From Flavobacteriales bacterium (lineage in GTDB: Bacteria; Bacteroidota; Bacteroidia; Flavobacteriales_G; Salibacteraceae), in the NCBI GenBank assembly GCA_013204105.1, contig JABMOM010000025.1, positions 1-64,000 on the forward strand: a stretch of 64,000 nucleotides of DNA, read 5' to 3'. A model generated the notes under the pieces. It had not been told where the DNA came from. It did no database searches and worked only from the letters and a program-made list of their open reading frames with translations. Below are positions 49,837-58,170 of the stretch, in pieces. Within the stretch, counting starts at the first letter, position 1. Each line of letters opens with the position of its first letter. A program made the position numbers and the translations under genes.

Positions 49837-52269
49837 TCAACGCAGCTGTGCACCCACCTCCTGCTCGAATCGCTTGAGGAGTTTGTCCATGGTCTTGTCG
49901 ACTTCTTTGTCGGTCAAGGTCTTGTTCTCATCCCGCAGGTTGAAAGCCAAGGCGTAACTTTTCTTGCCCGCCGGGAGGCCTTTTCCTTGGTACACGTCAA
50001 ACAGGCGGACCGACTTGAGTAACTTTCGTTCGGTTTGGAGGGCTAGGCGCTCGAGGACGGCGTATTCTACGGCGTCATCTACCAACAAGGCAAGGTCTCT
50101 GCGCACTTCTGGGAATTTTGGCAATTGACCAATCTTGATGTCGCGCTGGCGCATCTTGACGATGTCTCTCCACCGTAGCTCCAAGTAGAAGACATCGCGT
50201 TTGATGTCAAATGCTTTCTTCAATTTGTCTGAGACAGCCCCCGCGCTGACCACCACTTTGTCGCCCTTCTTCCAATCCATTCCGAAGGAGAACCAGTCGT
50301 TGCTCGTTTCTACCGCGTTCAGTTTGGACGCGTCAATGCCCATGCGTTGAAGGATCATCTCGTATGCCCCTTTGACCTCAAACCAATCCGCGTCTAGGTC
50401 TGCCACGCGCCAATGATCGGCAATCGCTTGTCCGCTTACGGTGATGCTGAGTCGCTCTTCTTCTTTGAAGCCTTCATTCTTGATGCGATAAACATTTCCA
50501 AACTCGAAAAGCTTCAAGTCGGCCTGTTGGCGATTCAAGTTGTAAGATGCACTTTGCATGGCCGAAAAGATCATGGCAGGACGCATCACACCCAGCTCTG
50601 AGCTCAGCGGATTGTTCAACTGCACGATCTCACTCGCCTCCCATTCGCCAGAAAGCGCGGTGTATTTCTCATCGGTCATCGAGTTGCTCATGCACTCGAG
50701 GAATCCGTTTGCCACCAATGTTTTGGTGATCACCTCTTTCGCCTGGGCCGATTCTTCGGGCCGCATGTCTTTGATGGTAGAAAGCACCTTGGTAGAAACC
50801 GGCACCTCGTCGTAACCGTAGATGCGTAAAATCTCCTCGATCACATCGGCTTCTCTGGTAACGTCCACTTTGAAGGGTGGAACCTCTAAATGCCAAGTAT
50901 CTCCAGCCTTTTCTTTGACCGCAATTTCCAAGTTGTTCAGGATATGCTCCATCACCTTGGGGTCGATCTCGGTTCCGATCAATTGGTTCGCCTTGCCGGG
51001 ACGGAAGGTGAAGTTGAACGGAGGGAATGCCTCAGGATGCGTATCGCTGAACTCACTGCTGATGCTTCCTCCACCGTATTCCGCGATCATCTTCGCCGCC
51101 AACTTGGCCGCATACATCGTAACGTTCGGATCGATGCCGCGCTCGAAGCGGAAGGAGGCGTCGGTATTCAAACCGTGTCGCTTAGCCGTCTTGCGAACAT
51201 AGACCGGATCAAAATAGGCGCTCTCAAGAAAAATGTTTTTGGTCGTTTTGGTCACTCCCGATTTCGCGCCGCCAAAGACCCCTGCGATGCACATGCCTTC
51301 CTTGGCATTGCAAATCATCAGGTCATTCTCATGCAGGGTGCGTTCTTCGTCGTCGAGGGTGGTGAACTTAGATCCACTCGGAAGGGTTTTCACGATCACC
51401 TCTCCTCCCTCTATCCTATCGGCATCAAAGGCGTGGAGGGGTTGGCCAAAAGCGTGGTTGACGTAATTGGTAATGTCCACGATGTTGTTGATCGGACGCA
51501 CGCCGATGGCCTTCAAGAAATTCTGAAGCCACGTGGGAGAAGCCTGCACCGTAACGTTGGAGATGGTCACACCGATGTAGCGCGGACACGCTTCCTCATT
51601 TTCAACTTTCACTGGAATGACCAAGTCGTGGTTGGTCGCTTTGACATCCTCTACTGAGGTACGACACAGTTCTGACTTGCGTCCTTTCCTGTGCGCAAAG
51701 GCCGCCTTCAGGTCGCGGGCCACTCCGAAATGCGAAGCTGCATCGGCGCGGTTGGGCGTCAAGCCGATTTCGAAAACGTGGTCTGTTTCTATCTGAAAAA
51801 GTTCCGCCGCTGGGGTTCCCACCTTGGTTTCTGCAGGAAGCACCATGATGCCATCGTGGCTCTCTCCAATTCCGATTTCATCTTCCGCACAGATCATTCC
51901 TTGTGAAACCTCTCCGCGGATCTTGGCCTTCTTGATCTCGAAAGAACCTCCGTCGGGCGTATACAGTGTGGTTCCAACTGTGGCCACGATGACCTTTTGT
52001 CCAGCAGCGACATTGGGCGCTCCGCAAACGATGGGTTGCAACTCACCGGTACCTATGTCCACTTTGGTGCAACTGAGTTTATCCGCGTCTGGGTGCTTCC
52101 ACACCTCCATGACATGCCCCACCACGAGTCCCTGCATTCCGCCGGGCACCGACTCAAATCGATCCAGGCCTTCCACTTCCAGTCCGATGCTGGTCAGCAA
52201 TTCGGCCACCTCTTCGGGCGACTCTTCCAGGTGGATGAAATCTTTCAGTCGGTTGTAGGAGATCTTCAT
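49837..52269 (-). CDS. pheT: phenylalanyl-tRNA synthetase beta subunit
   Basis: The 810-residue subunit begins MKISYNRLKDFIHLEESPEEVAELLTSIGLEVEG and has the EMAP-like tRNA-binding domain (about 40-150, 'LVVGHVMEVWKHPDADKLSCTKVDIG'), B3/B4 ('RYIGVTISNVTVQASPTWLQNFLKAIGVRPINNIVDITNYV'), B5 ('PFNFTFRPGKANQLIG'), the core ('RREADVIEEILRIYGYDEVP') and a C-terminal FDX-ACB domain ('GQLPKFPEVRRDLALLVDDAVEYAVLE'). It forms the alpha2beta2 enzyme charging tRNA-Phe. pheS is not adjacent. A consensus promoter element lies 25 bases before the ATG. Confidence 0.97.
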   Translation of the reverse strand: MKISYNRLKDFIHLEESPEEVAELLTSIGLEVEGLDRFESVPGGMQGLVVGHVMEVWKHPDADKLSCTKVDIGTGELQPIVCGAPNVAAGQKVIVATVGTTLYTPDGGSFEIKKAKIRGEVSQGMICAEDEIGIGESHDGIMVLPAETKVGTPAAELFQIETDHVFEIGLTPNRADAASHFGVARDLKAAFAHRKGRKSELCRTSVEDVKATNHDLVIPVKVENEEACPRYIGVTISNVTVQASPTWLQNFLKAIGVRPINNIVDITNYVNHAFGQPLHAFDADRIEGGEVIVKTLPSGSKFTTLDDEERTLHENDLMICNAKEGMCIAGVFGGAKSGVTKTTKNIFLESAYFDPVYVRKTAKRHGLNTDASFRFERGIDPNVTMYAAKLAAKMIAEYGGGSISSEFSDTHPEAFPPFNFTFRPGKANQLIGTEIDPKVMEHILNNLEIAVKEKAGDTWHLEVPPFKVDVTREADVIEEILRIYGYDEVPVSTKVLSTIKDMRPEESAQAKEVITKTLVANGFLECMSNSMTDEKYTALSGEWEASEIVQLNNPLSSELGVMRPAMIFSAMQSASYNLNRQQADLKLFEFGNVYRIKNEGFKEEERLSITVSGQAIADHWRVADLDADWFEVKGAYEMILQRMGIDASKLNAVETSNDWFSFGMDWKKGDKVVVSAGAVSDKLKKAFDIKRDVFYLELRWRDIVKMRQRDIKIGQLPKFPEVRRDLALLVDDAVEYAVLERLALQTERKLLKSVRLFDVYQGKGLPAGKKSYALAFNLRDENKTLTDKEVDKTMDKLLKRFEQEVGAQLR

Positions 52270-52294
52270 GCGCTATCAGTCGAGATTGAAGGCG

Positions 52295-52302
52295 CAAAAG
52301 TA
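52295..52302 (-). promoter_or_regulatory. -7 promoter element of pheT
   Basis: The minus strand reads TACTTTTG, an exact TAnnTTTG match, ending 25 bases before the pheT ATG. Confidence 0.5.
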
Positions 52303-52312
52303 GGAAGATTGA

Positions 52313-52333
52313 GGGAGGGATTGCATCCCTCCC
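52313..52333 (-). terminator. hairpin between sbtA end and pheT promoter
   Basis: GGGAGGGA - TTGCA - TCCCTCCC is a perfect eight-pair GC-rich hairpin four bases after the transporter stop. It lacks a T-run on the minus strand, so it may be a terminator aided by Rho or a 3'-end protector. Confidence 0.4.
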
Positions 52334-52336
52334 CTT

Positions 52337-53296
52337 CTACAGATTCACCAAATAATAATAGATCGGCAGACCGACCGTAATGTTAACTGGAAACGTGATG
52401 GCCAATGCCATCGGCAGGTAAATCCCCGGATTGGCTTTTGGTACGGCAATCTTCATGGCTGCAGGTACGGCGATGTACGACGCACTGGCGGCTAGAACCG
52501 CAAGCAGGAATCGATTACCTGGCACGTCGGTTACCCATTGACTGCACAGGGCTACGACGGTTCCATTGACGAGCGCAAAAGCGCTTGCGGCTATGGTAGT
52601 AAACCAACCATGGTCAAAGAATGCTTTGAGTTTTCGCCCACTCGTGATGCCCATATCCAGTAAGAAAATGGCCAAGAAGCCTTTGAAAATATCCGTGGTA
52701 AAAGGCATGATGCCCAGCGCTTGTTGCTCGTTGGAGCAGAAGCCAATAACGAGGGATCCCGTGATCAACAGGACACTTCCATTGGTCAGCGAGTGCTTGA
52801 GCAATTGAGGCATGCTGATATGCTCACAGCTGCTTGAATTGAAGTAACGGATCAATAAGACCCCAACGATGATCGCAGGCGCTTCCATAAAGGCAAGTAT
52901 GGCCACCATGTATCCGTCAAACGGTGTTCCTTGGGCTTCCAAATAGGCGATTGCAGTTACAAAGGTTACCGCGCTCACCGAGCCGTATGCCGCAGCCACG
53001 GCTCCGGCGTTTTCCACTCCCAGCTTACGCTTGACGGTGAAGAAAACATACACCGGAACGAGCATTGCCAGTAATACACTGAAAATTACCGTTGTCAGGA
53101 TCTCATTGCTGTAAGGACTGTGAGAAAGCTCTTGGCCTCCATTGAACCCAATAGAGAAGAGCAGATACAAGGAGATAAACTTCGAAGAGGTCGGCGGAAT
53201 TTCCAAGTCGCTCTTGAATTGAACGGCGAGGATGCCAAGCACAAAAAAGAGTAGAGCAGGGTTCGACAAATTGTCGAGCAACAGATCTAGGTTCAT
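52337..53296 (-). CDS. sbtA: SbtA-family sodium-dependent bicarbonate transporter
   Basis: The 319-residue, about ten-helix protein has the SbtA signature 'NPALLFFVLGILAVQFKSDLEIPPTSSKFISLYLLFSIGFNGGQEL', 'AVAAAYGSVSAVTFVTAIAYLE', 'AFMEAPAIIVGVLLIR' and 'ASASYIAVPAAMKIAVPKANPGIYLPMALAITFPVNITVGLPIY'. Cyanobacterial SbtA imports bicarbonate with sodium; substrate is inferred here from the family. Its start overlaps a small coiled-coil gene by four bases and a LysR gene diverges 389 bases upstream. This organisation suggests regulated anion uptake. Confidence 0.9.
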   Translation of the reverse strand: MNLDLLLDNLSNPALLFFVLGILAVQFKSDLEIPPTSSKFISLYLLFSIGFNGGQELSHSPYSNEILTTVIFSVLLAMLVPVYVFFTVKRKLGVENAGAVAAAYGSVSAVTFVTAIAYLEAQGTPFDGYMVAILAFMEAPAIIVGVLLIRYFNSSSCEHISMPQLLKHSLTNGSVLLITGSLVIGFCSNEQQALGIMPFTTDIFKGFLAIFLLDMGITSGRKLKAFFDHGWFTTIAASAFALVNGTVVALCSQWVTDVPGNRFLLAVLAASASYIAVPAAMKIAVPKANPGIYLPMALAITFPVNITVGLPIYYYLVNL

Positions 53297-53601
53297 GCAG
53301 TTTTCGTCATGGCAAGCACTGAAGACTCAACCATATGCACCAAGCCGCTTACCGAAACGTTTTGCTCCCCATCCAGCTGCTCGAAGAAGGCCTGTACTCG
53401 TTTCTTTTCTTGTCTCAGCTCCTCAATCCTCACCCCAGATCGAGACAGATCTTTCCCAAGGCGTTCTTCTTCGCTGAAGCGCTTATTTTGATGAAACTTG
53501 ATCTTATTATCCAGCAAGGCCATGATTACTTCGCACCCTTCGTCTTTCGTGAAGGAGCTGTCGATAAGTTGAACTGCCAATTCTCTTTGTTGCGTTTTCA
53601 T
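53293..53601 (-). CDS. hypothetical small coiled-coil protein cotranscribed with sbtA
   Basis: The 102-residue protein starts at ATG 53601 (an upstream in-frame ATG would add seven residues). It has 'KTQQRELAVQLIDSSFTKDEGCEVIMALLDNKIKFHQNKRFSEEERLG', a predicted coiled-coil section 'RIEELRQEKKRVQAFFEQLDGE' and a C-terminal helix. It is not a PII-like SbtB protein. Four-base overlap with sbtA and position ahead of it suggest a partner or regulator of the transporter, which is inference. Confidence 0.65.
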   Translation of the reverse strand: MKTQQRELAVQLIDSSFTKDEGCEVIMALLDNKIKFHQNKRFSEEERLGKDLSRSGVRIEELRQEKKRVQAFFEQLDGEQNVSVSGLVHMVESSVLAMTKTA

Positions 53602-53640
53602 GTTTTCCGATTTGGAGTGCAAAGCTCATTGGTTTATTTC

Positions 53641-53656
53641 ATATATCTTTATATAT
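53641..53656. promoter_or_regulatory. AT-rich inverted repeat, possible LysR operator
   Basis: ATATAT-CTTT-ATATAT lies in the 84-base gap between the divergent sbtA operon and the LysR gene. Its position fits autoregulation and control of the transporter by the LysR protein, but AT-rich palindromes are common by chance. Confidence 0.3.
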
Positions 53657-53685
53657 TGTTTTTATACTATTCATTTAGTTTTACT

Positions 53686-54603
53686 ATGAATTACACCCTA
53701 CGTCAACTCGAGGTCTTCACGCAAATCTGTGCTTCCAAAAGCATTACAAAGGCGGCAGAGGTCATGCACATGAGTCAGCCCGCAGCATCCATCCAGCTCA
53801 AAAATTTTCAAGCCCAGTTCGACATCCCGCTCACGGAAGTGATTGGTCGGCAACTTTACGTCACGCAGTTTGGAGATGAGATTCGAGAAGCCTGCATCAA
53901 CATCCTCGAGGAGACCAAGAAGATCGAAGCTTCAGCGATGTCCTACCACGGCCATCTCACGGGAAAGATTCGCATATCGATCGTCAGTACCGGCAAATAC
54001 ATCATGCCCCATTTCCTGACAGACTTCATGAATACAAATCCAAGCGTCGAATTGGTAATGGACGTCACGAATAAAACGAGTGTTCTCGCTTCCTTGGATG
54101 AAAACCAAGTAGATTTTTCCTTGGTTTCCATTCTGCCTGAATTGCTCTCGATTGATAAAATTGAGTTGATGAAAAACTCACTTTACTTGGTTGGAGGGCG
54201 TGCATCAGAAAGCGTGAAAAGCGCCTGGTCACCCAGCAAATTATCAGCGCTTCCGATGATCTACCGAGAACAAGGATCGGGAACGCGTCAAACCATGGAG
54301 CGTTTTTTAGAACGGCATGGCGTTCAACCCGTCAAACGACTTGAGCTGACTTCCAACGAAGCCGTGAAGCAGGCGGTAGTAGCAGGATTGGGTTACTCCA
54401 TCATGCCTTTGATCGGTATCCGCAATGAACTTGAGCGGGGCGACTTGAAAATCATTCCTGTAAAAGGCCTTCCCGAAGAAACCAGCTGGAACCTCATTTG
54501 GCTCAAAAGCAAGAAATTCCTTCCTGCCGCCAAAGCCTTTCTAACCTACATCCAAGCCGAAAAGGAACGGATCATCCAACACCGATTTGAGTGGTACAAG
54601 TGA
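53686..54603 (+). CDS. LysR-family transcriptional regulator (CbbR/CysB-like)
   Basis: The 305-residue regulator has an N-terminal winged helix-turn-helix 'LRQLEVFTQICASKSITKAAEVMHMSQPAASIQLKNFQ', followed by a substrate-binding domain ('GKIRISIVSTGKYIMPHFLTDFMNTNPSVELVMDVTNK', 'REQGSGTRQTMERFLERHG'). The ATG at 53686 is chosen because the frame extended from 53335 runs antisense through a real gene and adds no domain. CbbR-like members respond to carbon-fixation metabolites, and divergence from a bicarbonate transporter operon suggests control of it. Confidence 0.92.
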   Translation: MNYTLRQLEVFTQICASKSITKAAEVMHMSQPAASIQLKNFQAQFDIPLTEVIGRQLYVTQFGDEIREACINILEETKKIEASAMSYHGHLTGKIRISIVSTGKYIMPHFLTDFMNTNPSVELVMDVTNKTSVLASLDENQVDFSLVSILPELLSIDKIELMKNSLYLVGGRASESVKSAWSPSKLSALPMIYREQGSGTRQTMERFLERHGVQPVKRLELTSNEAVKQAVVAGLGYSIMPLIGIRNELERGDLKIIPVKGLPEETSWNLIWLKSKKFLPAAKAFLTYIQAEKERIIQHRFEWYK

Positions 54604-54630
54604 GGATGCAGCCATGAGAACTGTACTACT

Positions 54631-55668
54631 CTAGTTCTTGACCCAATGCTTCAAATACACTCCTTCTGCACCTTTCAGTCCGAGCGTGTACTTACCAGCA
54701 GCCAGGGTAGAAACATCAATCGTGGCGTTTGCATTCAGATTGTCCTCATAAACAGATCTTCCATTGATGTCACGAATGACCAAGGCGTATTCACCCGTCT
54801 CCTTTAGCTGAATGGTGAGTTCGTCATCCGCAGGGTTAGGAAACAGTATGAATCCTTCCTCCTCAATCTCCAAGATGTTTTGCGGGACGTCGGGAATGGT
54901 GTCCTCAGGTACCGAGTCGGCCGGACAGCCGTGAACTAAAGTAAAGAGAGACTGAAGCGAATCGATGGGTTCGAAGGGATTGACCAATGGCGTCTCGATA
55001 GAAACCAACAAAGAAGGTGTTCCGAAGCTGTCATTGGGTTGCGCTACCTTCAGAAAGGCAAACAACGAAGAGGTTCCCCTGGGTGCGCAACGTGAGTCGG
55101 CCCCGATCATGTTGGCTCCCTGCAAGGCTGCCATCAATTTACAGGCTAAATCGCCCTCTGTATTCAGAAAATTGTATTCCATGGAATCCAGCACTTGCTG
55201 CCCCAGCAGAATGTTGCCTTGGATCGAGTAATTCGGTCCTAGAATGTGGTTTTTGTAGTCGTCTGTTCCGCTTCCGGTATGCGCAGCCGTTACCGGCGAT
55301 CCGTCTACCAATGCGGCGATTCCATATTGACGCAACTCAGGAGTGCCTTGGACATCATTGGCCACGAGTGAATCAATGATTACAGATGGCGCATAACCCG
55401 CATTCATCAACGATCGGGCATAGTCCTGGTTTTCCGGCAGGTACCAAGCCTGGGAATTGATCGCTCCCTTACCTGGGAAAAGCTCGCTGAGAAAGTCGGT
55501 TTCGAATTGAGGAAATTGGGCCATGTGGACGCATGAAGCGCCTATTCCTCCTACTTCTCCGGTTACAGAATCCACGGCAACCATAGAAAAAGTGTCTTGG
55601 GCAGAAACCCTCATCAATGGTGAGAGCAGAAATGGCAAGGCCAAAGCTAGGATGGGTCTGATATGCAT
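54631..55668 (-). CDS. DUF1028 protein with T9SS type A sorting domain
   Basis: The 345-residue protein has a signal peptide (MHIRPILALALPFLLSPLMRVSA). Its DUF1028 Ntn-hydrolase-like domain contains 'FSMVAVDSVTGEVGGIGASCVHM', 'INSQAWYLPENQDYARSLMNAGYAP', 'GSPVTAAHTGSGTDDYKNHILGPNYSIQGNILLG' and 'ALQGANMIGADSRCAPRGTSS'. The T9SS sorting domain is at the end ('FILFPNPADDELTIQL', 'AAGKYTLGLKGAEGVYLKHWVKN'). It should be exported and surface-attached or released. DUF1028 function is unknown, though the fold suggests amide hydrolysis. ATG 55668 fits the signal peptide. Confidence 0.87.
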   Translation of the reverse strand: MHIRPILALALPFLLSPLMRVSAQDTFSMVAVDSVTGEVGGIGASCVHMAQFPQFETDFLSELFPGKGAINSQAWYLPENQDYARSLMNAGYAPSVIIDSLVANDVQGTPELRQYGIAALVDGSPVTAAHTGSGTDDYKNHILGPNYSIQGNILLGQQVLDSMEYNFLNTEGDLACKLMAALQGANMIGADSRCAPRGTSSLFAFLKVAQPNDSFGTPSLLVSIETPLVNPFEPIDSLQSLFTLVHGCPADSVPEDTIPDVPQNILEIEEEGFILFPNPADDELTIQLKETGEYALVIRDINGRSVYEDNLNANATIDVSTLAAGKYTLGLKGAEGVYLKHWVKN

Positions 55669-55734
55669 AGGTGCTAGGATTAGTTGCGGCGAAAGGTAGC
55701 GCAAATCCGAGAAAAGTTTCACCTTGTACCGCGA

Positions 55735-55751
55735 ACCAATCTTCGATTGGT
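55735..55751. other. small perfect hairpin between divergent genes
   Basis: ACCAATC-TTC-GATTGGT is a seven-pair stem with a three-base loop, 15 bases upstream of the hydrolase GTG. There is no T-run. It may be a regulator site or structural element; no role can be assigned. Confidence 0.3.
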
Positions 55752-55765
55752 GGGTTTCCTAGGCA

Positions 55766-56551
55766 GTGCTGCACTATACTCCATATCTAAATCCAAGCTC
55801 TAAGGAGTGGGTAACCTTCATCCACGGGGCTGGTGGAAGCAGCGCCATTTGGTTCAAACAAATACGTGATTTCAAGGAGCATTACAACGTGCTTTTAATC
55901 GACCTACGTGGCCACGGTCGTTCGAAAAGTCCCGTCTACGAAAAGCTCCAACGCTACTCCTTTGCCGTGATCGGTGACGAAGTAATAGAGGTCTTGAACC
56001 ATCTGAATATTCCGCAAACGCACTTGGTTGGGATTTCCTTGGGAACGATCATCATCCGAGACCTCAGTGAACGCTATCCAGACCGTGTCAGCAGTCTGAT
56101 CATGGGGGGTGCCGTTATGAAATTGAACGTGCGCGGACAAGTGCTGATGCGCTTGGGAGTGTTGTTGCAATCCATTGTGCCTTATCTGGTGCTCTACAAG
56201 CTCTTTGCATGGATCATCATGCCCAAGCGAAAACACCGCGAATCCCGCAATCTCTTTGTGCGCGAAGCTCGCAAGCTCTATCAAAAGGAATTCAAGCGTT
56301 GGTTCACCCTTGCCGCAGACATCAACCCCCTGCTCAAGATCTTTCGCATGAAAGATACCGGCATTCCAACCCTCTATATCATGGGAAGCGAGGACCACAT
56401 GTTCCTGCCCAGCATTCGAAAGCTGGTCGCCGATCATCGCATGGCGCTGCTGCACGTCATTCCTGAATGCGGTCACGTCGTCAATGTGGAACGCCCTCTG
56501 GCCTTCAACGCTGAATGCATTCGCTTCATCAACGCACTCGGTCGGTCGTAA
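55766..56551 (+). CDS. alpha/beta-hydrolase fold protein
   Basis: The 261-residue enzyme starts with GTG. It has oxyanion-hole 'FIHGAGGSSAIWFKQIRDFKEHYNVLLIDLRGHGRS', nucleophile Ser91 in VGISLG, 'IPTLYIMGSEDHMFLPSI' with the acid Asp, and His in 'PECGHVVNVERP'. The substrate is unknown; the family includes esterases, dehalogenases and ring-product hydrolases. It begins divergently to the DUF1028 gene and is followed by a GNAT gene 22 bases later. Confidence 0.87.
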   Translation: MLHYTPYLNPSSKEWVTFIHGAGGSSAIWFKQIRDFKEHYNVLLIDLRGHGRSKSPVYEKLQRYSFAVIGDEVIEVLNHLNIPQTHLVGISLGTIIIRDLSERYPDRVSSLIMGGAVMKLNVRGQVLMRLGVLLQSIVPYLVLYKLFAWIIMPKRKHRESRNLFVREARKLYQKEFKRWFTLAADINPLLKIFRMKDTGIPTLYIMGSEDHMFLPSIRKLVADHRMALLHVIPECGHVVNVERPLAFNAECIRFINALGRS

Positions 56552-56561
56552 AGTTTCGTGC

Positions 56562-56569
56562 TAGATTTG
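56562..56569 (+). promoter_or_regulatory. -7 promoter element of the GNAT gene
   Basis: TAGATTTG matches TAnnTTTG exactly and ends five bases before the GTG start at 56574, which would make the message leaderless. Confidence 0.4.
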
Positions 56570-56573
56570 GCAT

Positions 56574-57038
56574 GTGAACGTCGTACAGACATCCCAACTT
56601 TCTGAAGCGGATCAACAGCGGATCTTGTTGATTTGGAATACTGTGTATCCAGCCTTTATGGCATATCCTGATTTGGAAGCGCTCCAGGCGTATTTGGATC
56701 GATGTACAAACCCTCGTCATTTCAAGGTCCATGAAAACGACCTGCTCCAGGCCTGGCTCTGCACCTTTGATCGGAACGCTAGCCGATGGTTTGTGATGAT
56801 CATTGACCGAAACTACCAAGGGAAAAGCATTGGTACTGCCTTGCTAAAATCAGCGATGTCGGAAGAAGAAGAGATGAACGCCTGGGTCGTAGAACACGAC
56901 AATTATCGCCTTCAAGATGGCGGCAGGTATTGCTCTCCACTCGCGTTCTATTTGAAATTGGGCTTTCATACACAAGAAAATCGCTTTGACGACGGGGAAT
57001 TGCAAGCCATTCAAATCCTTTGGCACCGAGAAAGTTGA
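56574..57038 (+). CDS. GNAT-family N-acetyltransferase
   Basis: The 154-residue protein starts with GTG. It has the GNAT core 'FVMIIDRNYQGKSIGTALLKSAM' (acetyl-CoA pyrophosphate loop, form xxGxG/A) and 'AWVVEHDNYRLQDGGRYCSPLAFYLKLGFHTQENRF'. The substrate is unknown. A consensus promoter element ends just before the start. Confidence 0.83.
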   Translation: MNVVQTSQLSEADQQRILLIWNTVYPAFMAYPDLEALQAYLDRCTNPRHFKVHENDLLQAWLCTFDRNASRWFVMIIDRNYQGKSIGTALLKSAMSEEEEMNAWVVEHDNYRLQDGGRYCSPLAFYLKLGFHTQENRFDDGELQAIQILWHRES

Positions 57039-57115
57039 CCAATCTCAACCCATCGCCCTACCACACTTCTTCCACCGCAAACGTTATCGGTCTACCTTGC
57101 CCCAAAAGCACGGCC

Positions 57116-57301
57116 ATGAAAAAAGAAATTAGAACTACCACCACCAATAACGCACCTGTCTACGGTCTTGGACTCATCGGCGCAATGTTCTACTACATCG
57201 GCGTTTCGAGCGGGTTTTTAGGCATCCTCCTCGGCATTGCGAAGGCCATCCTATGGCCGGCATTTTTAGTCTACGAGGCATTTCTAGCGCTGGGAACATG
57301 A
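57116..57301 (+). CDS. small hypothetical membrane protein
   Basis: The 61-residue protein from the ATG at 57116 has a short basic, threonine-rich head and two hydrophobic segments (GLGLIGAMFYYIGVSSGFLGILLGIAKAILWPAFLVYEAFLAL). The longer frame from 57020 begins with proline-rich sequence and is unlikely. No function is known; this type of small protein is frequent in Bacteroidota. Confidence 0.55.
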   Translation: MKKEIRTTTTNNAPVYGLGLIGAMFYYIGVSSGFLGILLGIAKAILWPAFLVYEAFLALGT

Positions 57302-57312
57302 TGTAAGACAAG

Positions 57313-57339
57313 GCTCATTTGACTACTATTGAGCTTTTT
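57313..57339 (+). terminator. weak intrinsic terminator
   Basis: GCTCA - 12 bases - TGAGC followed by TTTTT lies 12 bases after the small membrane protein gene. The stem is only five pairs. Confidence 0.4.
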
Positions 57340-57344
57340 ACGCT

Positions 57345-58142
57345 ATGCCCAACGAACAAGACTACCTTGACCACAACCGGTCGCTCTGGAACACGTGGAC
57401 CCAAGGTCACGTCACCTCCGATTTTTACGATGTCCCCTCTTTTTTAGAAGGTCGGAATAGCTTGACCAAAATCGAACTTGGACAACTCGGTGATGTGCGC
57501 GGAAAATCCATCCTTCACCTTCAATGTCACTTTGGCCAAGACACCATTTCCCTCAGCCGAATGGGAGCAACCGCCACGGGCATTGATCTTTCCGATGAAG
57601 CAATTAAAGCCGCAAAAGACCTAGCATTAAAGGCTGGAACTGACACACAGTTCATCACCTGCGATGTTTACTCACTCCCCGAGCATCTCGACGGGAAATT
57701 TGACATCGTCTTCACCAGTTTCGGAACCATTGGTTGGTTGCCAGACATCGACAAATGGGCGGCCGTAGTCAAGCACTTCACCAAGCCTGGAGGTCGATTC
57801 GTATTTGCTGAATTTCACCCTGTTGTCTGGATGTTTGATAATGACCTCAAAGAGGTCGTATACTCCTATTTCAAAGGGGATGTCATCGTAGAGGATGAGG
57901 AGAGCTCATATGCCAACGGTACGGGAGAAAAGATGCAATCGGTGACGTGGAACCACGGCCTGGCTGAAGTAGTTACCGCTCTTCTCAAGCAAGGTTTTCA
58001 CCTCGACCACTTTCAAGAATTCGACTACTCTCCGCACAATTGCTTCAAGCATACGGAGGAATTCGAGCCGGGGAAATTCAGGATCAAGCACCTGGGAAAT
58101 CGCATTCCGATGGTGTATGCCCTGCAGGCATCCCTAGATTAA
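57345..58142 (+). CDS. class I SAM-dependent methyltransferase
   Basis: The 265-residue enzyme has 'GKSILHLQCHFGQDTISLSRMGATATGIDLSDEAIKAAKDLA' (SAM-binding motif I with Asp/Ser motif II) and 'GKFDIVFTSFGTIGWLPDIDKWAAVVKHFTKPGGRFVFAEFHPVVW'. The acceptor is unknown; the UbiE/Trm-like shape suggests a small-molecule or lipid methyltransferase. It stands alone, convergent with the beta-glucan operon. Confidence 0.87.
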   Translation: MPNEQDYLDHNRSLWNTWTQGHVTSDFYDVPSFLEGRNSLTKIELGQLGDVRGKSILHLQCHFGQDTISLSRMGATATGIDLSDEAIKAAKDLALKAGTDTQFITCDVYSLPEHLDGKFDIVFTSFGTIGWLPDIDKWAAVVKHFTKPGGRFVFAEFHPVVWMFDNDLKEVVYSYFKGDVIVEDEESSYANGTGEKMQSVTWNHGLAEVVTALLKQGFHLDHFQEFDYSPHNCFKHTEEFEPGKFRIKHLGNRIPMVYALQASLD

Positions 58143-58170
58143 CGGTTTTGCCCGGCCGTGTCTTGGCTGA

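Noticed and set aside
50890-51657. 255-codon frame on the plus strand
   Set aside because: It lies wholly antisense inside pheT and has no recognisable domain or start context.
53335-53685. N-terminal extension of the LysR protein
   Set aside because: It is antisense to the small coiled-coil gene and adds about 117 residues without homology before a standard LysR N-terminus.
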